Below, in pieces: positions 26,902-35,295 of a stretch of 64,000 nt of DNA. The DNA is from Maritalea porphyrae (GTDB lineage: Bacteria > Pseudomonadota > Alphaproteobacteria > Rhizobiales > Devosiaceae). Below the pieces are notes generated by a model. It was not told the DNA's origin. It ran no database searches and saw only the letters and a list, made by a program, of their open reading frames with translations. The stretch lies in the NCBI RefSeq assembly GCF_030159895.1, contig NZ_BSNI01000001.1:210485-274484 (forward strand), read 5' to 3'. Every line of letters begins with the position of its first letter. The stretch's first letter is position 1. A program made the translations under genes and the position numbers.

Positions 26902-28251
26902 TTGGCGGCTCAACTCAAAAACGCAAACTATCGCGCCATTATCATCGATGACGATAAGGAAATGCGCAATTCGCTGATCCACCTGATGGGTGCCGCCGGC
27001 TGGGAAGTCGAAGCCCTGGCCGAAGCAACTGGGATTGAGGACAAGGTCATCGCCTTTTTGCCCGATGTGATCCTGTCAGACGTGCGCATGCCAAAAAGCT
27101 CTGGGCTTGACCTGCTGAACGAAAAATCAGGTGTTGCGAAACTACCCATTGTATTGATCTCCGCTCATGGGGACATTCCAACCGCCGTGCAAGCCATGCG
27201 CGATGGCGCCTATAGTTTTTTGGAGAAGCCATTTGATCCGCAACGTCTCCTAACCATTTTGCGCAACGCAGCCGAAAAGCATCGTTTGTCGAAGTCAGCG
27301 GAAAGACTGCGCAAGCAGCTCGCCACGCTGTCTGGTCTTGATCGTGTTCTCCTCGGCAAATCTGAACTGTTGCAATCAGTGCGTGAAAATGTGCTTGATT
27401 TCAGCTCAGCCCACGCCGCCGCACTCATTTTGGGGGAAACAGGAACCGGCAAAGAGCTGGTCGCCCGTGCTATGCACAATTTGTCGGATCGCGCGAACGG
27501 CCCCTTTATCGCTGTTAACTGCGCCAACATCGCAGCCGACAGTTTTGAGCAATTTATCTTTGGAGAAACTGGCAAATCGCAAGGGCTGTTCCGCCAAGCG
27601 GAGGGTGGCACACTGTTTCTTGATGAGATCGCCACCTGTTCTTTGGACGTTCAAGCAAAATTGTTGCGCGCGATCGAACTGCGCGAAATTTTGCCACTTG
27701 GCGCTGATAAACCGATCACCGTCGACGTGCGCATCGTCTCAGCCTCTAACGAGCCACTTGATCAAGCCATTGAAGAGGGCCGTTTCCGCTCAGATCTCTA
27801 TTTCCGCTTGTCCAATGTGGTGATTGATTTGCCCACGCTACGCTCACGGCGCGACGACATTCCACTGCTTTTTGAGCATTTCTTGCAAAATTACGCGGAG
27901 CTCTACGAAACACAAATCCCTGAAGTTACCGCAGAAGACATGGCGACACTTATTGCGCATGACTGGCCGGGCAATGTACGTGAGCTACGCAATGTGGCCG
28001 AACGATTAATCCTTGCATCGCGACGTGGCGCGAGCTCCATCAATGATGCGTTGCGGGTGCAAAACGATATGGGCGATGTGCCTGAAACTCTGCGAGAAGC
28101 CGTTGCAGCGTTCGAGCGTACACTAATCGCCAAAGCCATTCGCACCCACAAAGGCAAGATGGATGCGGTTGCAGAAGCGCTTGGCATCGGGCGACGGACT
28201 TTGAACGAAAAAATCGTCAAACTGAACCTGAACAAACAAGACCTGTTATAG
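26902..28251 (+). CDS. dctD: DctD-like response regulator lacking the GAFTGA loop
   Basis: A 449-residue NtrC-type regulator. The receiver domain (residues 1-120) has the acidic DDD pocket, the phosphoacceptor Asp in SDVRMP and the Lys in FLEKPFD. The AAA+ domain (about 145-375) has Walker A GETGTGKELVARA and Walker B GGTLFLDEIA. The C-terminal Fis-type HTH is KMDAVAEALGIGRRTLNEKI. Where sigma-54 activators have GAFTGA, this protein reads FGETGKSQGLFRQAEGG, so the sigma-54 contact loop is missing. By analogy with Rhodobacter NtrC and HupR it probably works with the housekeeping sigma factor. The start is TTG with GAGG upstream. Confidence 0.88.
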   Translation: MAAQLKNANYRAIIIDDDKEMRNSLIHLMGAAGWEVEALAEATGIEDKVIAFLPDVILSDVRMPKSSGLDLLNEKSGVAKLPIVLISAHGDIPTAVQAMRDGAYSFLEKPFDPQRLLTILRNAAEKHRLSKSAERLRKQLATLSGLDRVLLGKSELLQSVRENVLDFSSAHAAALILGETGTGKELVARAMHNLSDRANGPFIAVNCANIAADSFEQFIFGETGKSQGLFRQAEGGTLFLDEIATCSLDVQAKLLRAIELREILPLGADKPITVDVRIVSASNEPLDQAIEEGRFRSDLYFRLSNVVIDLPTLRSRRDDIPLLFEHFLQNYAELYETQIPEVTAEDMATLIAHDWPGNVRELRNVAERLILASRRGASSINDALRVQNDMGDVPETLREAVAAFERTLIAKAIRTHKGKMDAVAEALGIGRRTLNEKIVKLNLNKQDLL

Positions 28252-28396
28252 GCAAGTTTTCGCCCTGCGGATTTCCGCAAGGTGGCAAGCATCTACCTAC
28301 GCAGTTTTCTTCATAGGCAAATTCCGCTCAATTGCTACGATGCAATTCAACACGATCCATTTGGGTCGGGTTTGAAGTTTCTTTTGGGAGGACATT

Positions 28397-29398
28397 ATGA
28401 AAAATATCGCAAAGGTCGCAATCGCGACCACGCTTACCTTTGGTTTCGCTGCTGAAGCCATGGCCGTTGAATGGAACGTTTCGCTTTGGGGCAAACGCCG
28501 CGCGTTCACCGAGCATGTTGAAAAACTCGCTGAATTGGTATCTGCGAAAACCAACGGCGAATTCACACTTAACTTGTCATATGGTGGCCTATCAAAGAAC
28601 CGCGAGAACCTAGACGGCATCTCAATCGGCGCGTTTGAAATGGCACAATTCTGCGCTGGCTACCACGCGGACAAAAACCCATCGATCACCGTTTTGGAAT
28701 TGCCATTCCTTGGCGTTAGCTCTTTGGAAGCTGAAATTGCAGCGTCAATGGCGGTTTACAGCCACCCAGCAACCCAAAAAGACTTGGGTCGTTGGAACGC
28801 TACATTGTTGATGCCTTCTCCGCTGCCACAATATAACTTTGTTGGCGTTGGCGATGCTCCACGCACAGTTGCCGACTTTGAAGGCATGACTGTTCGCGCA
28901 ACAGGCGGCATTGGCCGTGCTATGGAATCTGTTAAAGCGGTTCCAAACTCAATGTCAGCTACCGAAGTGCGCCAAGCACTTGACTCAGGCGTTGTGAAAG
29001 CTGTCTCATTCGCACCGCACGCGCACATGTCATATGGCACAATCGAAAGCGGCAAGTGGTGGACGACTAACCTGAACCCAGGCACAGTGAACTGCCCAGT
29101 TGTTGCAAATACAGATGCCCTAAACGGTCTTTCTGACGCGCACCGCGACGCTTTGCTTAGCTCAATTCCTGAAGCTTTGGCGCATTATGTGAACAACTAT
29201 AATGGTGCAACAATGGAAGCTTGGGGCCCAGCGCTTGAAGAGCGTGGCATCGAAAAAGTGACCTACTCAGACGAAGAGCTTGCAGCATTCCGTTCAGCTG
29301 CTGGCGGCATCGCTCAAGCTTGGGTTGAAGACAACACAGCCAAAGGCCTACCAGCTCAAGAGTTGCTAGACCTCGTGCTCTCAACTCTTTCAAACTAA
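28397..29398 (+). CDS. dctP: TRAP transporter substrate-binding protein DctP
   Basis: A 333-residue periplasmic binding protein of the DctP family. A signal peptide ends about residue 23 (AAEAMA). Mature sequence motifs include GGLSKNRENLDGISIGAFEMAQ, LELPFLGVSSLE and FEGMTVRATGGIG, the last with the family Arg that salt-bridges a substrate carboxylate. It delivers an organic acid to the DctQM permease. A GGGAGG ribosome site precedes the ATG. The gene follows dctBD on the same strand with a 145-base leader, and a terminator-like hairpin separates it from dctQM. The exact substrate is not readable. Confidence 0.92.
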   Translation: MKNIAKVAIATTLTFGFAAEAMAVEWNVSLWGKRRAFTEHVEKLAELVSAKTNGEFTLNLSYGGLSKNRENLDGISIGAFEMAQFCAGYHADKNPSITVLELPFLGVSSLEAEIAASMAVYSHPATQKDLGRWNATLLMPSPLPQYNFVGVGDAPRTVADFEGMTVRATGGIGRAMESVKAVPNSMSATEVRQALDSGVVKAVSFAPHAHMSYGTIESGKWWTTNLNPGTVNCPVVANTDALNGLSDAHRDALLSSIPEALAHYVNNYNGATMEAWGPALEERGIEKVTYSDEELAAFRSAAGGIAQAWVEDNTAKGLPAQELLDLVLSTLSN

Positions 29399-29415
29399 GC
29401 CCGACAAATGACAAG

Positions 29416-29462
29416 TTCACCCGGCCGCGCCTTTGAAAAGCGTGACGCCGGGTGAATTTTAT
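29416..29462 (+). terminator. Terminator/attenuator between dctP and dctQ
   Basis: TTCACCCGGC at 29416-29425 and GCCGGGTGAA at 29447-29456 form a perfect 10-bp stem followed by TTTTAT. Partial termination here would give more binding protein than permease, as is usual for binding-protein-dependent systems. Confidence 0.8.
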
Positions 29463-29508
29463 CTAAACTAAGGTTTGAGCTTTGGCTTCAAACTTGGGGG
29501 GAGTTAAA

Positions 29509-30162
29509 ATGGCAGGTGCTTCATCTGTTCTTACCGATGACAGTTGGCTTTCAAAATTTGATCGCAAACTGTTCAAAATCGAAGGCCTTTTGGCATTCAT
29601 TGGCGGCTTGGCCGTCTTTTCACTCATGTTAATGGCGGTTGTTTCTGTTGGCGGTCGCAATTTCATGAATCGACCATTGCCCGGTTATGTCGATTGGATC
29701 GAACAAGCCATGCCGCTCATCGCGTTTGTGGGCGTCGCCTACACCCAGCGCCTTGGTGGACACATCCGCATGGACATCTTGGTTGGTCGGCTAAAGGGCC
29801 GCCCGCTTTGGACCGCTGAGTTCATCTCGACATTCGTGATGCTCATTTTGATGCTGTTATTGATGTGGGGGTCGTGGGCTCACTTTGCCCGGTCGTTCGA
29901 TTTCGCCGCCCCAATGTGGAGCCGAGACTCATCGATGGATATTGGCATTCCGCTCTGGCCCGCGAAGCTTTTAGCTCCGGTTGCGTTTTTCATTCTTTCA
30001 ATCCGCCTGACCCTTCAGCTTTGGGGATATGGTCGTGCACTGCGCACTGGCACACTTGAGCCTGTCGCGGTACCCCTTATCGAAGATGCAGCAACCCAAG
30101 CTGCCCGCGAGGCCGAACATGTTTCAGGTTTCGACGACGTTGATGAGGAGACAGTTAAATGA
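29509..30162 (+). CDS. dctQ: TRAP transporter small permease DctQ
   Basis: A 217-residue small membrane subunit of a TRAP transporter with four predicted helices. The family signature GRNFMNRPLPGYVDWIEQAMPLIAFVG lies near residues 45-70, followed by AYTQRLGGHIRMDIL. It bridges the substrate-binding protein and the large DctM subunit in the inner membrane. The ATG at 29509 is chosen because GGGGGGAG precedes it; an upstream TTG at 29482 lacks such a site. It overlaps dctM by four bases (ATGA). Confidence 0.9.
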   Translation: MAGASSVLTDDSWLSKFDRKLFKIEGLLAFIGGLAVFSLMLMAVVSVGGRNFMNRPLPGYVDWIEQAMPLIAFVGVAYTQRLGGHIRMDILVGRLKGRPLWTAEFISTFVMLILMLLLMWGSWAHFARSFDFAAPMWSRDSSMDIGIPLWPAKLLAPVAFFILSIRLTLQLWGYGRALRTGTLEPVAVPLIEDAATQAAREAEHVSGFDDVDEETVK

Positions 30163-31565
30163 CCTCAATTGATATTGGCCTCATCGTCACCGGCCTGCTG
30201 TTGATTATGGTATTGATCGGCGTGCGTGTTGCATTCGCCGCTGCCCTTGCTGGCCTAACCGGACTCATTTGGATTTTCTGGTCCAAAAAGGGTTACGATC
30301 CAAACCAGTTTTTCTGGGCGCTCGAAGTCGCCGCCAAAACCGCAGGCCAAGTGCCACACTCCAAAGTGTCGTCGCAAGCGCTCTCGCTAATCCCAACCTT
30401 TATCCTTATTGGCTATCTCGCCTATTATGCAGGCCTCACCAAAGCATTGTTTGAAGCAGCAAAACGATGGGTTGGCTGGTTGCCTGGCGGCATGGGCGTT
30501 GCAACCGTGTTTGCGACAGCTGGCTTTGCCGCCGTGTCTGGTGCATCGGTCGCCACCTCTGCGGTGTTTGCGCGCATTGCCATCCCTGAAATGCTCAAAA
30601 TCGGCTACGACAAGCGCTTTGCAGCAGGCGTTGTGGCAGCAGGCGGTACACTTGCGTCTCTTATCCCACCGTCAGCGATTTTGGTGATCTACGCCATCAT
30701 TGTGGAACAAGATGTTGGCGCGTTGCTGCTTGCCGGTTTCTTGCCGGGCGCTGTATCAGCGCTCATTTATGGCGGGTTGGTTGTGTTGATGGCCACATTC
30801 AACAAAAAACTGGGGCCACCGGTAAAGGGCTATTCTTGGGGCGAGCGCTTCAAGTCGCTACCGCCGGCATTTCCGATCTTCTTTGTTGTGATCATCATCA
30901 TTTGCTTCATCTACAACCCGTTCGGCGGTGATGCATGGGGCACACCAACTGAAGGTGGCGCGATCGGTGCATTTGTCATCTTCGTGATGGCACTCATCCA
31001 CGGCATGCGTTGGCCACAATTCAAAGACGCACTGATGGAAACCGGCAAACTCGCTGTCATGATATTCACGATCATTTGGGGCGTGTTGATCTTTGTCCGT
31101 TTCCTTGGCTTTGCGGATTTGCCCGGTGCTTTCTCGGACTGGATCGTAACGCTTGAGCAAAACCCAATGATCACGCTGATCATGATCCTTTTGGCCTATG
31201 CCATTTTGGGCATGTTCATGGATGCGATCGGCATGTTGCTCCTAACGCTTCCGGTGGTCTTCCCAGCCGTTATGGCGCTTAATGGCGGCATGGATGTCAC
31301 CGCAGCTGATAGTGCCTTTGGCATGAGCGGCTGGGGTTGCGCGATCTGGTTTGGGATCATTGTGGTGAAAATGGCAGAGCTTTGCCTGATCACTCCACCC
31401 ATTGGCCTCAACTGCTTCGTGGTGGCGGGCGTGCGTTCGGACATCTCAGTTCAAGATGTCTTCCGCGGCGCATCACCATTCTTCGTAGCTGACGCGATCA
31501 CCATTGCCGTGCTCATTGCCTTCCCAGGCATCGTGCTATGGCTGCCTAGCTTGTTGCTTGGCTGA
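30159..31565 (+). CDS. dctM: TRAP transporter large permease DctM
   Basis: A 468-residue, roughly 12-helix large permease that carries out sodium-coupled substrate transport. Family motifs include TAGFAAVSGASVATSAVFARIAIPEM, VAAGGTLASLIPPSAILVIYAI, GIIVVKMAELCLITPPIGLNCFVV and VFRGASPFFVADAITI. The length is slightly above average, with an insertion near residues 40-65 (FFWALEVAAKTAGQVPHSKV), as seen in a DctM subgroup. It is the last gene of the dct cluster, and a strong hairpin follows. Confidence 0.93.
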   Translation: MTSIDIGLIVTGLLLIMVLIGVRVAFAAALAGLTGLIWIFWSKKGYDPNQFFWALEVAAKTAGQVPHSKVSSQALSLIPTFILIGYLAYYAGLTKALFEAAKRWVGWLPGGMGVATVFATAGFAAVSGASVATSAVFARIAIPEMLKIGYDKRFAAGVVAAGGTLASLIPPSAILVIYAIIVEQDVGALLLAGFLPGAVSALIYGGLVVLMATFNKKLGPPVKGYSWGERFKSLPPAFPIFFVVIIIICFIYNPFGGDAWGTPTEGGAIGAFVIFVMALIHGMRWPQFKDALMETGKLAVMIFTIIWGVLIFVRFLGFADLPGAFSDWIVTLEQNPMITLIMILLAYAILGMFMDAIGMLLLTLPVVFPAVMALNGGMDVTAADSAFGMSGWGCAIWFGIIVVKMAELCLITPPIGLNCFVVAGVRSDISVQDVFRGASPFFVADAITIAVLIAFPGIVLWLPSLLLG

Positions 31566-31578
31566 TTAACCGCATTCC

Positions 31579-31613
31579 ATCTGCCGGGGCTTTGACGTTC
31601 CGGCAGATCTTTC
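31579..31613. terminator. Terminator between dctM and the LuxR gene
   Basis: ATCTGCCGG and CCGGCAGAT form a perfect 9-bp stem (31579-31608), followed on the plus strand by CTTTCCC. It lies between convergent genes. Confidence 0.75.
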
Positions 31614-31632
31614 CCAAATCGTTCCTAGCGTC

Positions 31633-32373
31633 CTAATTCTCAATCAAAGCATAGAACTCGTGTAATAGATTTTTTTGGCTGTTAACATGACACTTGCTCA
31701 AAATATTGCGCACGTGCCACCGGACAGTCCCATAACTCCGACCACTCTTGGTCGCAATATCACGCAATGAATGCCCTGCCAAAAGCGCACCTAGAACCTC
31801 AATCTCAGCACTGGTCAGTCCATAACGCTCGCCAAAATCGGACAATCGAGATTCGTGATTGACCATTTTAAGCTCACTGTCGCGCACTAACGCCAATAGA
31901 TAACGCATAAACAGGGCTAATCTCTGTTTCTCAACATCATCAAAATTTGGTTCGTCTTCGCTGCGCCAAACCGTCAGCGACAACACCGAACCATCAGGCA
32001 TCAACGCTGGCGCAATCATCAGATAGAACACACCATGCTTCTGCATAAAGGTATAGAAAGGTCCAAGTTCACGTACTTGCTCATCTGAAAAATATTCCGT
32101 GCGCCGATGTGGCTCGAGCGGCGTTAAATCACCCTCCTGCATTGGACGCATTTGATAAAACCGGTTTTCAAAGAAGTCCTGCATACAATCAGGATTTGAA
32201 GTTGCTAAAACTGAATCGTGGGCTGTGACTGCAACTGCGTCTTCGTCTGAGGTGCGGTACAACGCAAACTCACAATCAAAGATACGACCAAACTCCACTG
32301 AGAAGCTCGACCAATCGCGATCCTTTTCAAGATACCGAGACGCGCAATCATAGAGCTTTTCGAGTGTATTCAT
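31633..32373 (-). CDS. LuxR-type HTH regulator
   Basis: A 246-residue regulator with an N-terminal GAF-like sensory region (residues about 15-165) and a C-terminal LuxR HTH. The HTH is LTSAEIEVLGALLAGHSLRD followed by IATKSGRSYGTVRWHVRNIL. The N-terminal domain lacks the clear signature of acyl-homoserine-lactone receptors, so its signal is unknown. No luxI-like synthase is in the window. It is divergent from the autotransporter gene, which starts within about 130 bases and is the most likely target. Confidence 0.82.
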   Translation of the reverse strand: MNTLEKLYDCASRYLEKDRDWSSFSVEFGRIFDCEFALYRTSDEDAVAVTAHDSVLATSNPDCMQDFFENRFYQMRPMQEGDLTPLEPHRRTEYFSDEQVRELGPFYTFMQKHGVFYLMIAPALMPDGSVLSLTVWRSEDEPNFDDVEKQRLALFMRYLLALVRDSELKMVNHESRLSDFGERYGLTSAEIEVLGALLAGHSLRDIATKSGRSYGTVRWHVRNILSKCHVNSQKNLLHEFYALIEN

Positions 32374-32504
32374 TTAGTGTCCCTCAGGTACGCAACAATA
32401 CTTGGAAAATTGCCCACATGAAAATCTATTTCGCCTCTCATTTGGCAGGCGTCAAGAAACAACAATCTGTTTATCGATTGTTTAGCTTAGTTTGTGGGGT
32501 TCAA

Positions 32505-34703
32505 ATGCCATACTTCAATCAGATATCTTGTTCAAAACACGGCTCAACCGACACGATCAAAATGTTGTCCGGCGCCGTTTCAATCATCGCGATAATTGCA
32601 TCTACCGGGCCAATATTTGCCCAAAGCTTTACCGTAACAAACGGAGAAGTCTTAGGTTCCGGTAAGTCGATGTTAAATCCTGGCGACAAAGGCGTCGTCG
32701 AACAAGGCGGCGTAATATTTGTGCCAGCGGCAGCCGCAGTTGGCGTCGTTGCGACAGGCGCAGACGCAGTAGTTGAAAACCATGGCACAATTACTATGAG
32801 CGGTTTTGCCGCAACCGGCATTGCAACATTTGGGACCAATAGCCAAGTGATCAACACTGGCACAGTCACGACCTTCCTGCCTTCATCAACAAGCATCCTG
32901 GCTACTGGGACTGGCTCCACTGTCACGAACAGCGGCGAATTAGTGACCAAAGGTGACGACTCACATGGTATCCAAGCACAAACTGGAACAAATATTCAGA
33001 TCACAAACTCTGGCACAATTGACACGACTGGGTCTGCAAGCAATGGCGTCAACTCTACGGGCGTCAATGCACTAATTACCAACGCTGGTAGTGGCATAAT
33101 CAAAACGACCAACACCTCTGCGACAGCAATATTATCGACAGGCGACGGATCGACGGCGGTAAATAACGGCACAATAAGCACAACAGGAAATGCTGCATTG
33201 GGCATCCAATTGATCGGTTCAGGCGGTGTTACAGCAACGAACAACGGCAGCATTACGACCAGTGGTGACTTTGCTCCAGGCATTTCTGTCAGCGGCACCA
33301 ACTCACAAGCAATTGTAAATGGAGTGGTCTCAACCAGCGGCGACAGCTCTTATGGTGTAAATGCATTTGGTCTTGGAACCTCGGTAACTCACAATGGCAC
33401 AATCAACACCAGCGGTCCCAATGCATCAGGCATCCTGGTGGATGGCTTGGATTCAAAAGCCATAATTTCAGGGCGTGTGTTTTCAGCTTTAGGCAACGCC
33501 ATCGAATTCGCTAGTGTCGCCGACAACGAACTTCGCCTGTTGCCCGGCACAGTGTTGCAAGGCGGATTGGTATTTGGCGGAGGCACAGACACGCTAAATG
33601 TAGCTAACGGTCTTTCGCTCCACTACACTTTTGACAAAGCGCCCGACATTTTGAACACAAATGGCGCACCTTCATTGGTCCAAGGCAATGTTGTGGATGT
33701 AATTGATACCACCAGCTTCGCCCATATCGATAATTCACTCGATGCCCTGCTTGCTGGCACGTTCAACATGCTTGCCAAGCCCAAAACATCGAACGCCAAC
33801 GCCGAGGAAAATCCAAACGCTTTAGGCTATGCTCAATCACCGACCAACAAATGGCCAGAAGGAGCAGACTGGCAAGCCGAAGATCATAGCAGAGTATGGG
33901 CCAATGGTTTCGCAGGCCTGCAATCCAACAACGCTTCAGGTTCCGCAACCCAAGCAAATACTGTATTCGGCGGTGGCGTAATCGGTGTCGAATCCATGCT
34001 CGATCCAGAATTTACGGCTGGTGCATTCGTTGGGTTTGGTGCGGCACAACTCAGCACCCCAGGCAACACCCAAACCGTCGATGCAAAAGGGCAATATGCT
34101 GGTCTTTACGGACAAATTGGCGGCCATATTGACCTAGCCATAACTGGTGGTGTTTTGCAGCATACAAGCAGCCGGCAAATCCTAAACAACTTGGCCGCAA
34201 CTGGAATAGAAACAGTCACCGCTGACTTTAACGGGTATTTTGTTGCACCCGAAGTGACATTCAATCTGCTGGAAACTGATTTTGGCGGCAAACCAACCCG
34301 TACCAGCTTACGTGGTCGTTACACATTCCAACATATTGACGGCTATACAGAAAACGGTGCCGATTCAATATTAACAGTTGGCGCTCGCGACGTTCATGCA
34401 CTCGACACCCGTCTAAAAGTCGAAGCCGACTTGGTAAACGACAACGAAACACTGGTAACCGCTCGCGCAGGTGTCGATGGCCAGTTCAATTGGGGTGCAA
34501 ATTCTGTAACCGCCAACTTGCTTGGAACAAACTTAACCTTTGATCCCGGCGGCGCGCCCATCTCCGGTTCGGCTTTTGTTGGTCTGACAGCCAACAAACA
34601 ACTAAATGAAAACACCAATCTGTACTTTGACACTGAGCTAACCAGTGGCACGGCCCATGGATTTGGCATAACAGCGCAAGCGGGATTCAAGTCTTCCTTT
34701 TAG
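32505..34703 (+). CDS. Autotransporter (type V) with repetitive passenger
   Basis: About 732 residues. A signal peptide lies within residues 15-42 (hydrophobic SGAVSIIAIIAS, cleavage after FAQ). The passenger (about 45-330) consists of imperfect repeats of about 20-25 residues with the pattern TNSGTIxTTGxxAxGI, which should fold as a beta-helix. The C-terminal translocator barrel occupies about 460-732 and ends in Phe (AGFKSSF), as required for outer-membrane assembly. It is probably an adhesin or surface protein. The start is uncertain: the ATG at 32505 has GGGG upstream, while in-frame starts at 32364 and 32418 also exist, the first overlapping the luxR start. Confidence 0.8.
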   Translation: MPYFNQISCSKHGSTDTIKMLSGAVSIIAIIASTGPIFAQSFTVTNGEVLGSGKSMLNPGDKGVVEQGGVIFVPAAAAVGVVATGADAVVENHGTITMSGFAATGIATFGTNSQVINTGTVTTFLPSSTSILATGTGSTVTNSGELVTKGDDSHGIQAQTGTNIQITNSGTIDTTGSASNGVNSTGVNALITNAGSGIIKTTNTSATAILSTGDGSTAVNNGTISTTGNAALGIQLIGSGGVTATNNGSITTSGDFAPGISVSGTNSQAIVNGVVSTSGDSSYGVNAFGLGTSVTHNGTINTSGPNASGILVDGLDSKAIISGRVFSALGNAIEFASVADNELRLLPGTVLQGGLVFGGGTDTLNVANGLSLHYTFDKAPDILNTNGAPSLVQGNVVDVIDTTSFAHIDNSLDALLAGTFNMLAKPKTSNANAEENPNALGYAQSPTNKWPEGADWQAEDHSRVWANGFAGLQSNNASGSATQANTVFGGGVIGVESMLDPEFTAGAFVGFGAAQLSTPGNTQTVDAKGQYAGLYGQIGGHIDLAITGGVLQHTSSRQILNNLAATGIETVTADFNGYFVAPEVTFNLLETDFGGKPTRTSLRGRYTFQHIDGYTENGADSILTVGARDVHALDTRLKVEADLVNDNETLVTARAGVDGQFNWGANSVTANLLGTNLTFDPGGAPISGSAFVGLTANKQLNENTNLYFDTELTSGTAHGFGITAQAGFKSSF

Positions 34704-34730
34704 GTAAAACTTCAACTGATAATTTGGTTT

Positions 34731-34759
34731 AGGGCGGAGGCTGGCAAAGCCTCCGCCCT
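34731..34759. terminator. Bidirectional terminator hairpin
   Basis: AGGGCGGAGGC and GCCTCCGCCCT form a perfect 11-bp GC-rich stem with a 7-base loop between the convergent autotransporter and cupin genes. Confidence 0.82.
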
Positions 34760-34784
34760 CATATTTGGGGTTAGGTTGTTTTGA

Positions 34785-35228
34785 CTATCCCGCTGGCGGG
34801 GGGAGGAAATCCACCTCGTGCAATGCAGAAAGCCGAACAACCTCGTCAGGATCCCCCAAATCATGCAGCGCGTTGAATAATTCAAAAAGCTTGCGACTTG
34901 GCGCTACGCCAAAAAAGCAGTTGGCGTCCTTGCCAGATTTGTTGGTTATGCCGTGGGCAATTCCCATTGGCATTTTCACCGTGTCACCAGCGCCCGCGGT
35001 GAATACTTGATCCCCGAACGCCACCTCTAATTCACCGTCAAGGATCGTGATCCACTCATCCTGAGTTGGGTGCACATGAGGCGGAACAAAGCTATCCGCA
35101 GGCAGCAAAGCGTGCCAAACAAATGCATTATCAGAATATAGTTTTGGGATGTAAGTTTGCCCCAAGATGTTCCATTTGAGCGCAGAGATGCCCTCACCGC
35201 TCGGCGTAATGCCGGGTGTCATATTCAT
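34785..35228 (-). CDS. Cupin-domain protein
   Basis: A 147-residue single-domain cupin. Cupin motif 1 reads PADSFVPPHVHPTQDEWITILDG (two His, one Glu) and motif 2 MPMGIAHGITNKSG (His), enough to bind a metal. It may be a small dioxygenase, isomerase or ligand-binding protein. It follows the flavin monooxygenase gene on the same strand with a 67-base gap that contains a hairpin, so the two probably share a promoter. The substrate is unknown. Confidence 0.85.
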   Translation of the reverse strand: MNMTPGITPSGEGISALKWNILGQTYIPKLYSDNAFVWHALLPADSFVPPHVHPTQDEWITILDGELEVAFGDQVFTAGAGDTVKMPMGIAHGITNKSGKDANCFFGVAPSRKLFELFNALHDLGDPDEVVRLSALHEVDFLPPPAG

Positions 35229-35254
35229 CTTATCTCTCCATTTAGGTTTTTAAG

Positions 35255-35281
35255 CGCTGCCGCACGCTAGGTGCGGCAGCG
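35255..35281. other. Intercistronic hairpin between monooxygenase and cupin genes
   Basis: CGCTGCCGCA and TGCGGCAGCG form a perfect 10-bp stem with a 7-base loop. On the minus (transcribed) strand it is not followed by a T-run, so it may be an mRNA-stabilising or processing hairpin rather than a terminator. Confidence 0.7.
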
Positions 35282-35295
35282 AAGCATCGGCCCGC

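Noticed and set aside
28252..28396. Sigma-54 promoter for dctP
   Set aside because: No GG-N10-GC element with the right flanks was found, and the regulator lacks GAFTGA.
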